Below are positions 6,572 through 14,186 of a DNA stretch of 32,055 bases, piece after piece. Every line of letters starts with the position of its first letter. Within the stretch, counting starts at the first letter, position 1. The translations under genes were made by a program, and so were the position numbers. The notes beneath the pieces were generated by a model, which saw nothing but the letters and a program-made list of their open reading frames with translations, searched no databases and had not been told where the DNA came from. The DNA comes from Fibrobacter sp. (GTDB lineage Bacteria > Fibrobacterota > Fibrobacteria > Fibrobacterales > Fibrobacteraceae): positions 1 to 32,055 of the forward strand of contig JAFZOV010000075.1 of assembly GCA_017550445.1 (NCBI GenBank), read 5' to 3'.

Positions 6572-9500
6572 ATGAAAAAAGCTTTTGTAGTCCTAGCAGC
6601 CATTTTATCTGCTGCCCTGTCGGCCCATGCGTTGACCGTATCGAAAGACTGCTATCAGATTAGTTCCGCCGATGACCTGTATGAATTTGCGGCGTTGTTT
6701 GCGACCAATCGTTCGGATACCTTGGCGTCTCGTCTGAAGTGTGCCGAACTAACCCAGGACATCGTGGTGAACGAAAACGTGCTGAAGGCAGATGGTTCCC
6801 CTAACAAAGGTTCTTTTAGACCATGGAAACCTATAGATCACTTTAGCGGATCTTTTGATGGACAGAACCATACTGTGTCGGGCTTGTATCAGGTGGAGCC
6901 GGTGAATAATGATGTAGGTCTTTTTTCCTATGTGAAAGGGACTGTAAAAAATTTGGGAATTGTCGATTCTTATTTCCATGTTCCGGATACCATTTATAGA
7001 GGCCGGGTTGGTAGCCTGGTGGCTTATCTTATCGATACCTTGACAATTGAAAATTGTTATAGCGCAGCTACGATGGAGGCTACCTTGGAAATTGGCGGAA
7101 TTGCTGGCTTGGTTGGTATTACAGCAAGTTCCGCTGTGCTTACAATAAAGGATAGCTACAATAAAGGTATTATAGAATCTTCCTACGAAGACGAAGAAGA
7201 CATTGGTGTAGGTGGTCTTGTGGGGCGAGTTGCGCCATCTTCAGAGATATTTTTAGTTAACTCCTATAATATGGGGAATATTAGCGGATATGAAAACGTC
7301 GGCGGCTTGATAGGTTCCGTTGAATCTGCTGATAGTGATGAATCCAGTGCGCAGGTTGTTGTCGAAAGGTGCTTTAATTCTGGACGCATTTCTGGCTTGG
7401 GAAGTGCAGTTGGAGGTTTGATGGGCTATGGACATGGGGTGATAAAGGAAAGCAACAATGTTGGTTCTATTGAAGCCTCGTCAGCCGTCGGTGGCTTAGT
7501 TGGCAGAGCTTATTTGGATGGTATCGCTGCTTTATATAATCGCGATTCGTTGCGTATCGAAAACTCCTATAATAGAGGGCGCGTCGAAAGAATTCTTCCT
7601 GAAGGGAGTACTTGGGACAAATCAGAACCCCATGTCGGAGCCTTTGTAGGGGAAGTAGAGCGTGTGGTTCCTTTTATTGTTAACTCGTACAATGTTGCTG
7701 ATATTGTCCTGGATGGCAATGTGGGGAATTGGTTAATAGGGGAAAACTGGTATAGTAACAAACCGATAATTAAAAATACAATAAATAAGAAGGGCTCTGA
7801 TGTCGAACCGTATGAAGGCGTGGTAGATGTAGAAGATTCCCTGTTCTTCAATGGTGTCGTGGCGACATTCTTGCATGAAAATAATGAGGTTTGGGGACAG
7901 GAATTTGTCGGTGAGGGCATGTTCCCCGATTTGACTGGAAAGGTGAACGCTTCTGTTGGAGTGTATCCTATAACATGGCATACGATTGAAGGAGATACAA
8001 ATGTGTATCCATCAACCTATACGGAAGGAATAGGATTGAAACTTCCTGAAAAATTTGAACGAAAGGGGTTCATTTTTGAAGGCTGGTACGCAGTTGCAAG
8101 TCCTACGGACAAGGACAAAAAAATTGAAAAAATTGGTGAGGCTGAGACGGGTGCTAAAACTTTGTATGCTGTATGGACAAAACTCGTGGATTTCGATGGA
8201 AAATGTTACTTGATTTCGGATGCTCAAGAATTGTACAATTTTGCATCAATCGTAAATGGGTATGACGAAGTTAAAGGTGAAAAAAATGCTTGTGGAAAAT
8301 TGATGAAAGATATCGTGGTCAATGAGAATGTGCTTAACTCCAATGGGAATCTGAATAAGCAGGGAACTCTCAAGAAATGGACTCCGATAAATCGTTTTGA
8401 AGGTGTTTTCGATGGAAATGGACACACTATCTATGGCCTTTATTATAATGATATAAATACTGAAGAAGATATTGGTTTTTTTGGTGAAATAGATCTTGGA
8501 AGAGAGGCTGACGCGAATGTAGAAATAAAGAATTTAGGATTGGAAGACTTTTATTTTAGGGGGAAAAATAACGTTGGCGCTTTTGTGGCGTATGCCAATT
8601 CCAGTAATAAAGATTTGTCTTTGATTATAACGAATTCCCATTCGAACGGCGTAGTTGTGGGTAATGAGAATGTGGGCGGTTTTGTGGGCTCTGTGAATAT
8701 GGGTGCTGAAATGTTGGATTGTTACAACATGAGTTTTGTAAATGCCAGGAAAAATGCGGGTGGTTTTGTTGGTGAAGCGACGAGTGAATCAATCATATGG
8801 AATAGTTATAATATAGGTCCTGTAAATGCTGAAGAGTGTGTAGGTGGTTTTATCGGCTATATCAGCAACACTTCTGTGGATATTACGAACTCCTATAATT
8901 CAGGTGCAATTTCGGGATTTTCGGATATTGGAGGCCTGGTCGGGTACATTTACCATTATAAGACGCTCTCTATTTTGCGTAGCTACAATGCGGGCGAAGT
9001 TCGTGGAATCACAGATGTTGGCGGGCTTGTCGGAACAGGCTATGGATATCCTGATATCGTATTCATCAATAGTTACAATAATGGCCGCGTGATAGGTTCT
9101 ACGAATGTGGCGGGGTTGCTCGGATGGATGAAATCTGTTGCCGGATCGGTAAGCGTGTTCAACAGCTACAATGCGGGTGAAATCGTTTCTGACGAGATTA
9201 CGGATGGCGAGATGATGGCTTCGCTTGTTGGTTACTGTGAAGGTGGCCGTTATTCGTTCGACAACGCCTTTTATTTGAGTCTGCCAAACATGGAGGCTAT
9301 CAACTTGTATACCCCTGAAGATGAAAGCGACCTCTTTGATCCTGTTGTTTATATGGATAATTTTATTTCCGTTACCGTGGGACAGTTAATGGGTGGTGCT
9401 GTTGCTGATTCATTGCGGAACTGGTACGAAAAGGATGATGGAAAACCAAAAGAAAATGGACAAGACGGCTTTGCGTGGGCAGAAGATCTTGCGGGGACGA

Positions 9501-10189
9501 AAATCCTTCCGCACTTGAATCTGGATAACACAAAGCACCGCGTAATGCTTGTTGCTGGCGAAGATGGCAAGGTGGCGAAGGACCATGAGGTTACCTATTA
9601 TGAAGAAGGCGTGCCGGTAAATTTGCCGGATTCGCAATACGTTTCCCGCGAAGGATACTTTTTTGTGGATTGGTATGACAATAGCTATTATTCCGGTTCT
9701 CCTGTAACTTCCGTGGATGTGAGTGGCTCGGAAATGAAGGTGTATTATGCTAAGTGGAAAATGGACAGCACGCTGATTTCGAGTTCTTCCGAAGAGGGGT
9801 CCAGTTCTAGTAAATCGTCTTCAAGTGTTGCATCTAGTTCTTCTGCAAAGTCCTCTTCGAGCGTGTCGAGCAGTTCTTCGGCGAAGTCAAGCTCAAGTTC
9901 CACAAAATCGTCTAGTTCGAGTACAAATTCGGATAAGTCTTCTAGCAGCGGAAAGAAGGATTCGTTTGAACGGGTTGTTGTGCCGCAGTTTAGTGTGAAT
10001 GTTGTAAATTGCGACTTGCAGGTGGCTCACGCCCATGTTGGTGATAGGTATGCATTGTTTGACATGCAGGGCAATGTGGTACTCCGCGGGACTGTAAACA
10101 GCTCAAATTTCAACGTGTCGGTGCCAATTCCGGGGAATTATGTGCTTCGAATCGGGAATGGGAGCCGCAGGGTGACTGTGAGATTCTAG
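6572..10189 (+). CDS. Secreted GLUG-repeat surface protein with InlB-B-like repeats, poly-Ser linker and T9SS-like tail
   Basis: The 1205-residue protein begins with a signal peptide (cleavage near AHA|LT, residue 20). Two homologous modules follow (about 26-470 and 544-990). Each opens with a CY-I---DLY-FA segment, then DIVVNENVL and FDG--HT--GLY, and continues into a string of GLUG motifs of the VGGLVG type (for example 213-218, 243-248, 280-285, 306-311; 701-706, 757-762, 786-791, 816-821) mixed with NSYN-G repeats. Each module is closed by an InlB-B/Listeria-Bacteroides-type repeat (about 466-537 and 989-1063, with GYFFVDWYD and VYYAKW). A serine-rich linker (1069-1127) leads to a 75-residue beta domain (1131-1205; YALFDMQGNVVLRG and GNYVLRIGN) resembling type IX secretion sorting tails. 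GGGG at 6561-6564 precedes ATG with 7 bp spacing. It is probably anchored or released at the cell surface and adhesive; no catalytic domain is visible, so its ligand is unknown. Confidence 0.85.
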   Translation: MKKAFVVLAAILSAALSAHALTVSKDCYQISSADDLYEFAALFATNRSDTLASRLKCAELTQDIVVNENVLKADGSPNKGSFRPWKPIDHFSGSFDGQNHTVSGLYQVEPVNNDVGLFSYVKGTVKNLGIVDSYFHVPDTIYRGRVGSLVAYLIDTLTIENCYSAATMEATLEIGGIAGLVGITASSAVLTIKDSYNKGIIESSYEDEEDIGVGGLVGRVAPSSEIFLVNSYNMGNISGYENVGGLIGSVESADSDESSAQVVVERCFNSGRISGLGSAVGGLMGYGHGVIKESNNVGSIEASSAVGGLVGRAYLDGIAALYNRDSLRIENSYNRGRVERILPEGSTWDKSEPHVGAFVGEVERVVPFIVNSYNVADIVLDGNVGNWLIGENWYSNKPIIKNTINKKGSDVEPYEGVVDVEDSLFFNGVVATFLHENNEVWGQEFVGEGMFPDLTGKVNASVGVYPITWHTIEGDTNVYPSTYTEGIGLKLPEKFERKGFIFEGWYAVASPTDKDKKIEKIGEAETGAKTLYAVWTKLVDFDGKCYLISDAQELYNFASIVNGYDEVKGEKNACGKLMKDIVVNENVLNSNGNLNKQGTLKKWTPINRFEGVFDGNGHTIYGLYYNDINTEEDIGFFGEIDLGREADANVEIKNLGLEDFYFRGKNNVGAFVAYANSSNKDLSLIITNSHSNGVVVGNENVGGFVGSVNMGAEMLDCYNMSFVNARKNAGGFVGEATSESIIWNSYNIGPVNAEECVGGFIGYISNTSVDITNSYNSGAISGFSDIGGLVGYIYHYKTLSILRSYNAGEVRGITDVGGLVGTGYGYPDIVFINSYNNGRVIGSTNVAGLLGWMKSVAGSVSVFNSYNAGEIVSDEITDGEMMASLVGYCEGGRYSFDNAFYLSLPNMEAINLYTPEDESDLFDPVVYMDNFISVTVGQLMGGAVADSLRNWYEKDDGKPKENGQDGFAWAEDLAGTKILPHLNLDNTKHRVMLVAGEDGKVAKDHEVTYYEEGVPVNLPDSQYVSREGYFFVDWYDNSYYSGSPVTSVDVSGSEMKVYYAKWKMDSTLISSSSEEGSSSSKSSSSVASSSSAKSSSSVSSSSSAKSSSSSTKSSSSSTNSDKSSSSGKKDSFERVVVPQFSVNVVNCDLQVAHAHVGDRYALFDMQGNVVLRGTVNSSNFNVSVPIPGNYVLRIGNGSRRVTVRF

Positions 10190-10198
10190 CTAAAATTC

Positions 10199-10206
10199 TA
10201 TATTTG
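10199..10206 (+). promoter_or_regulatory. TAnnTTTG promoter element (TATATTTG) ahead of hom
   Basis: TATATTTG matches the Bacteroidota -7 consensus exactly, ends 30 bp before the chosen hom ATG (10237), and implies a transcript start near 10213. It lies 10 bp after the stop of the preceding gene, so hom probably has its own promoter. No convincing -33 TTG was found at the usual distance. Confidence 0.4.
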
Positions 10207-10236
10207 CCCCGTAAAAATTTAAAATGGAGACGCCCT

Positions 10237-11526
10237 ATGTTGCGTATTGGCTTAATTGGTACTGGAACCGTCGGTGGCGGTGTTATTCAGATTCTGGAAC
10301 AGAAGATTGCCGAATACAAGGAAAAGCTCGGTGTTGAACTCGAACTGGCTTGCATTTGCGCAAAGTCTGAAGAAGAACTTGCCCCGTACAAGGCAAAAGG
10401 CTACAAGGTCTCGACTAACGCCGACGAAATGATCGCCGGTAACGATATCGACGTGCTTGTGGAACTGGCCGGTGGCTACAACATGCCGCGCAAGTGGATT
10501 CTCGCTGCTCTCGAAAGTGGCAAGCATGTGGTGACAGCCAACAAGGCTCTTCTCGCCAAGTACGGCCACGAAATTTTCCCGCTTGCAGCCAAGAACGGTC
10601 TGCATGTGTTGTTCGAAGCAGCCGTGGGCGGTGGCATTCCTATCATCCGCAGCTTGCAGGAAGGCTTGCTCGGCTCTACCGTGGAACACCTGAGCTGCAT
10701 CATTAACGGTACCTGTAACTACATCCTCAGCCGCATGGCCGATGAAGGCCTGGACTTCGACGTGGTTTTGAAGGACGCCCAGAAGCTCGGCTTTGCCGAA
10801 GCTGACCCGACTTTCGATATCGAAGGTATCGACTCCGCTCACAAGACTGCCTTGCTCGCTAGCCTCTGCAGTGGCCACCGCGTGGACTTCGAAAAGATTC
10901 ATGTGACGGGTATTTCCAAGATTACCGCCCAGGATATCGCATTCGCCAAGGAACTTGGCTGCTGCGTGAAGCTCCTCGGCATTTACCACCGCGACGGCGA
11001 CCGCGTGGACGCCCGTGTGCATCCATGCTTCGTTTCTAACGAAAACCTGCTTTCTAACGTGAACGGTGTGATCAATGCCGTGTACCTCAAGTGCGACAAC
11101 CTGGGCGAAACCGTTCAGACTGGCGCCGGTGCAGGCCGCTTGCCGACTGCCTCTGCTGTGGTAGCCGACCTCGTTTCCTTGGCCCGCTCCGTGGACCAGG
11201 GCAGCCGCAAGGCACTCCCGATGGGCTGGTTCAATGTCGACAACTCTGCAACGCTCGTTCCGATTTCGGAAACTTCGGCCCGCTACTACCTGCGCTTCAC
11301 CTCTCGTGACGCTTGCGGTGTGCTCGCCAAGATTACCAGCATCCTCGCCGACAACAAGATCTCCATCGAAACCATTATCCAGAAGAACGTGAAGGATCCG
11401 GGTAAGGTCTCTATCGTGGTGATTACCGAAAAGACGCAGGATTGCAAGACGTCCAAGGCAGTAGATGCCATCGACGCCCTGCCCGAAATTGTCGAAAAGA
11501 GCCAGGTTATTCGTTTCCTCGCCTAA
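10237..11526 (+). CDS. hom: Homoserine dehydrogenase
   Basis: It reduces aspartate semialdehyde to homoserine with NAD(P)H, the branch point to threonine and methionine. The 429-residue protein has an N-terminal Rossmann fold with GTGTVGGGV (8-16) and TANKALLA (100-107). The homoserine dehydrogenase core follows, with AAVGGGIPI, GTCNYIL (158-164) and the catalytic DIEGIDSAHK (194-203). A C-terminal ACT domain (about 350-425, RDACGVLAKITSIL) is typical of threonine-inhibited, monofunctional enzymes of about 430 residues. ATG 10237 is chosen because MLRIGLIGTG is the normal family start and GGAG lies 7 bp before it. An upstream in-frame TTG at 10204 would add 11 atypical residues and overlaps the TATATTTG promoter element. 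No aspartokinase is fused or adjacent. Confidence 0.96.
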   Translation: MLRIGLIGTGTVGGGVIQILEQKIAEYKEKLGVELELACICAKSEEELAPYKAKGYKVSTNADEMIAGNDIDVLVELAGGYNMPRKWILAALESGKHVVTANKALLAKYGHEIFPLAAKNGLHVLFEAAVGGGIPIIRSLQEGLLGSTVEHLSCIINGTCNYILSRMADEGLDFDVVLKDAQKLGFAEADPTFDIEGIDSAHKTALLASLCSGHRVDFEKIHVTGISKITAQDIAFAKELGCCVKLLGIYHRDGDRVDARVHPCFVSNENLLSNVNGVINAVYLKCDNLGETVQTGAGAGRLPTASAVVADLVSLARSVDQGSRKALPMGWFNVDNSATLVPISETSARYYLRFTSRDACGVLAKITSILADNKISIETIIQKNVKDPGKVSIVVITEKTQDCKTSKAVDAIDALPEIVEKSQVIRFLA

Positions 11527-11581
11527 AAACTGCGCGAAACGAAAAATCTGAAACTCTGCAATTTGGTAATTTAGGGTTGTT

Positions 11582-13033
11582 ATGATTCGTGCAGCTACAT
11601 TGGAACGCATTCTCGTTGTCCTTTCGGACTTCGTGGCTTTGTCAATTTGTTTTGTACTCGCCTTTTGGGTGCAGTTCCACAGTGGCTGGATTGCCGATAA
11701 GTTCGACCCGAGCAAGGCGTTTGTCGACTATGCTCACATGGGGCTTGTGCTGAATGTGGGCTGGATTCTGCTATTCATTTGTGCGGGACTTTACCGTTCC
11801 TGGTTGCTCATGTCGAGAACGCACCAGATTTTGCGCGTGTTGCGTGCGGTGCTGATTGGCATTGTGCTGATTATTGCGGTGCTGTTCGGCGCAGAATTTA
11901 TTGGCAAGGTCATGGTGAACGAACCGCTCAATAGTGGCTATCTGTACGGTTCCCGTTTCCCCTGGATTTTTATTTACGGTGGCTTTGCTTTGTTCTTGGT
12001 GGTTGTCTTTAGAATGCTTATTTACCGTTGCCTGCGAGGTCTCTTGAGCCGCGGTTTCGGTGCGAATAACATTCTGGTGTTGGGTGCTACCGAGGCAGGT
12101 AAGAAGATTGCCGAAGCTTTGGCAAAGACTCCTGAACGCGGCCAGCGTGTGGTGGGCTTTGTCGATGAACGTTTCCAGGTCATGGAACATGAATTTGCGA
12201 ACGTGCCGGTGCTCGGCAAGTATGCGGATTTGGCAACCCTTATCAAGAAGTACAAGGTAACGGGAATCATTATTGCGCACGACAGTTCTTCTCCGCAAGA
12301 AATTATGCGCGTGCTTGTGTGGGTGTGCGACCAGCCGGTACACATCTATTTGGTGCCCGAGCTTTATAGCGTGATTAATGGCCAGTTCAAGGCGAACCTC
12401 GTTTACGGTTTTGAACTGCAGGAACTGTTTGCGTTTACCATGCCGCTTTGGCAGGTTCGTGTAAAACGCGTTATTGATATTTTGTTCGGAGCCTTCCTCG
12501 GTTTGATTTCACTCCCAGTTTGCATTATTGCTGCGATTGCGATTAAGCTTGAAGATCACGGCCCGGTGTTTTATTCGCAGGAACGCATAGGCCTGTACGG
12601 TAAGCCGTTTACGGTGTTCAAGTTCCGTACCATGCGTACCGATGCTGAAAAGTTCGGTGCCCAGTGGGCAACCAAGGACGACCCCCGCATTACCAAGGTG
12701 GGTAAGTTCTTGCGCAAGACGCGTATCGATGAACTTCCGCAGATTTTGTGTGTGCTTAAAGGTGACATGAGCATGGTGGGCCCGCGCCCTGAACGTGCTG
12801 TGTTCATCAGCAAACTTCGTGAAGAAATTCCGTTCTATATTAGCCGCCTGAAAATGAAGCCCGGTTTGACTGGTTGGGCTCAGGTGTGCCACCATTATGA
12901 TACTAGTACCGAAGACGTGAAAATCAAGTTGCAGTACGACATGTATTACTTTGAGAATATGAGTCTGCTTTTGGATTTCCAGATTCTGGTAAGAACGGTT
13001 TATGTGGTTTTAACTGGAAAGGGAGCACAGTAG
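11582..13033 (+). CDS. Exopolysaccharide polyprenyl-glycosylphosphotransferase (WbaP/PssY-like)
   Basis: This 483-residue integral membrane enzyme transfers a sugar-1-phosphate to undecaprenyl phosphate. It has the full classical layout. Four N-terminal transmembrane segments lie at about 8-30, 53-71, 86-106 and 126-147. A cytoplasmic Rossmann-like domain follows (ILVLGATEAGKKIAEAL from 164), then the re-entrant helix (about 297-321), KFRTMRTDAE (347-356), the catalytic DE in RIDELPQ (381-387), MVGPRPE and KPGLTGWAQV. Its catalytic domain is paralogous to that of the enzyme at 5334-6506, but the N-terminal half differs completely. ATG 11582 has AGGG 6-7 bp upstream and lies 55 bp after hom. 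No glycosyltransferases, flippase or polymerase are adjacent, so it is an orphan initiating enzyme here. A heptamer repeat element starts 3 bp after its stop codon. Confidence 0.93.
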   Translation: MIRAATLERILVVLSDFVALSICFVLAFWVQFHSGWIADKFDPSKAFVDYAHMGLVLNVGWILLFICAGLYRSWLLMSRTHQILRVLRAVLIGIVLIIAVLFGAEFIGKVMVNEPLNSGYLYGSRFPWIFIYGGFALFLVVVFRMLIYRCLRGLLSRGFGANNILVLGATEAGKKIAEALAKTPERGQRVVGFVDERFQVMEHEFANVPVLGKYADLATLIKKYKVTGIIIAHDSSSPQEIMRVLVWVCDQPVHIYLVPELYSVINGQFKANLVYGFELQELFAFTMPLWQVRVKRVIDILFGAFLGLISLPVCIIAAIAIKLEDHGPVFYSQERIGLYGKPFTVFKFRTMRTDAEKFGAQWATKDDPRITKVGKFLRKTRIDELPQILCVLKGDMSMVGPRPERAVFISKLREEIPFYISRLKMKPGLTGWAQVCHHYDTSTEDVKIKLQYDMYYFENMSLLLDFQILVRTVYVVLTGKGAQ

Positions 13034-13035
13034 GA

Positions 13036-13128
13036 ATGTGAAGTGTGAAATGTGAAATGACTAATGAAAAATTCCACATTACACATCCCACATTTCACAT
13101 CCCACACCCCATATCCCACATTACACAT
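13036..13128. repeat. 7-bp tandem repeat foldback element (ATGTGNN arm, NNCACAT arm)
   Basis: Five 7-bp units with consensus (A/G)TGNNNN (13036-13070, for example ATGTGAA, GTGTGAA) are followed after 2 bp by eight in-phase units of consensus NNCACAT (13073-13128, for example TACACAT, CCCACAT, TTCACAT, with CACAC and CATAT variants). The two arms are imperfect reverse complements, so the transcript could fold back. The element starts 3 bp after the stop of the sugar transferase gene and ends 28 bp before nadC. A TTTTAATTTTAA stretch follows, as beside the element at 5238-5332. Both copies sit directly 3' of a sugar transferase gene in the same orientation relative to that gene. Confidence 0.85.
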
Positions 13129-13156
13129 TTTAATTTTAACAACAGGTGCCTAGATT

Positions 13157-14020
13157 ATGTATGGAGATTGCTCAACACCAAAATTCCCTGTAGAAGATGC
13201 CCTCACGATGATCCGCCTCGCTTTGGCGGAAGACGTTCGCACGGGTGACGTGACGAGCGAATGGACCATTCCTGCTGACCAGAAGCAGCATGCCCGTTTG
13301 ATTGCCAAGGAAGATGGCGTGCTCGCTGGCCTCCCGGTGATTGAGCTTGTGTTCCAGGAACTCAAGGCGAATGTGAAGGTGACGCTCCATAAGAAAGACG
13401 GCGATGTCGTCAAGAAAGGCGACTTGATTGCCGAAATGGACGGCACGACGCACGAACTTTTGACGGGCGAACGCACTCTTTTGAATTTCATCCAGCAACT
13501 TTCCGGTGTGGCGACTGTTGCGCATACATTCCAGGAAGCATTGAAGGCTGGCAAGACGAAGGTTCTCGATACCCGCAAGACGGTTCCCGGTTTCCGCACT
13601 TTGCAGAAGTATGCCGTTCGCGTGGGTGGTGGTTCTAATCACCGTATGGGCCTTTTCGACATGGTGCTCGTGAAGGACAACCACATTGCAGCAGCAGGTG
13701 GCGTGCTTCAGGCGCTCGAAGTCGTGAAGAAGAACAACAAGCAGAACTTAATGGTCGAAATGGAAGTGGAAAACTTCGATCAGCTCCGCGCTCTCCTCAA
13801 TAAGGGTGTGGACGTCATCATGCTCGACAACATGAGCAATGAGATGATGGCCGAAGCCCTAAAAATTATCAAGGAAAGCGGCGACAAGTGCCTGGTGGAA
13901 GGTTCTGGCAACATGACGCTTGAACGTGCCAAGGAAATCGCGACGCTTGGTTTGGACTATATCTCTGTCGGTGCCCTTACACATAGTGTAAAAGCGCTCG
14001 ATATTTCCATGAGAATTTAA
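13157..14020 (+). CDS. nadC: Nicotinate-nucleotide pyrophosphorylase (carboxylating), quinolinate phosphoribosyltransferase
   Basis: It converts quinolinate and PRPP to nicotinate mononucleotide, CO2 and pyrophosphate in de novo NAD synthesis. The 287-residue protein matches the family length. It has an N-terminal alpha/beta sandwich and an open barrel carrying ERTLLNFIQQLSGVAT (105-120), the substrate-binding DTRKT (138-142), RVGGGSNHRMGL (155-166), KDNH (173-176), LDN (223-225), EGSGN (248-252) and ISVGALTHS near the C-terminus. CAGG at 13143-13146 is a weak ribosome-binding site 10 bp before ATG. The start gives a short leader (MYGDCSTPKFP) before the conserved helix. nadA and nadB are not nearby. 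A strong terminator-like hairpin follows at 14091-14126. Confidence 0.96.
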   Translation: MYGDCSTPKFPVEDALTMIRLALAEDVRTGDVTSEWTIPADQKQHARLIAKEDGVLAGLPVIELVFQELKANVKVTLHKKDGDVVKKGDLIAEMDGTTHELLTGERTLLNFIQQLSGVATVAHTFQEALKAGKTKVLDTRKTVPGFRTLQKYAVRVGGGSNHRMGLFDMVLVKDNHIAAAGGVLQALEVVKKNNKQNLMVEMEVENFDQLRALLNKGVDVIMLDNMSNEMMAEALKIIKESGDKCLVEGSGNMTLERAKEIATLGLDYISVGALTHSVKALDISMRI

Positions 14021-14090
14021 TAGTAAAACAAGGCCTAAAAAGGGGGCGTGTGCTCCTTTTGGACGGTCGAAAAATACATCTTTCTTAAAT

Positions 14091-14126
14091 GGGTATTGAA
14101 ATCTTTACAATACCCCTTGTTTTTTC
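14091..14126 (+). terminator. Intrinsic terminator after nadC, or leader attenuator of maeB
   Basis: GGGTATTG (14091-14098) pairs perfectly with CAATACCC (14108-14115) around a 9-nt loop and is followed by CTTG and six T residues (14120-14125). This is a good Rho-independent terminator 70 bp after the nadC stop. A second, weaker hairpin at 14038-14060 (AAAAGG to CCTTTT arms, one G-T pair) precedes it. If maeB were transcribed from upstream, the same hairpin would act as an attenuator. Confidence 0.6.
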
Positions 14127-14181
14127 TATTATTGGCCACGAAATTTGATATTTCGCGGCTTTGAATGCGCGCGAAAAGGAG
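14127..14181 (+). promoter_or_regulatory. maeB leader: near-consensus -7 element, small palindrome and Shine-Dalgarno
   Basis: TATTATTG at 14127-14134 differs by one base from TAnnTTTG and would give a transcript start near 14141. The leader then holds the palindrome CGAAAT-TTGAT-ATTTCG (14139-14155), a possible operator or 5' hairpin. AGGAG at 14177-14181 sits 5 bp before the maeB ATG and decides that start over an upstream in-frame ATG at 14145 that lies inside the palindrome. The palindrome and Shine-Dalgarno are seen directly; regulation is inferred. Confidence 0.35.
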
Positions 14182-14186
14182 AAAAT

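Noticed and set aside
10252..11715. Long minus-strand open frame (487 codons) opposite hom
   Set aside because: It is antisense to a complete homoserine dehydrogenase with all motifs. The open frame follows from strong NNC codon bias, and its translation is rich in His, Val and Ala with no domain.
5334..13033. A polysaccharide biosynthesis cluster spanning 5334-13033
   Set aside because: Only two initiating transferases are present, on opposite strands and separated by a surface protein gene and hom. No flippase, polymerase or other glycosyltransferase lies between them.
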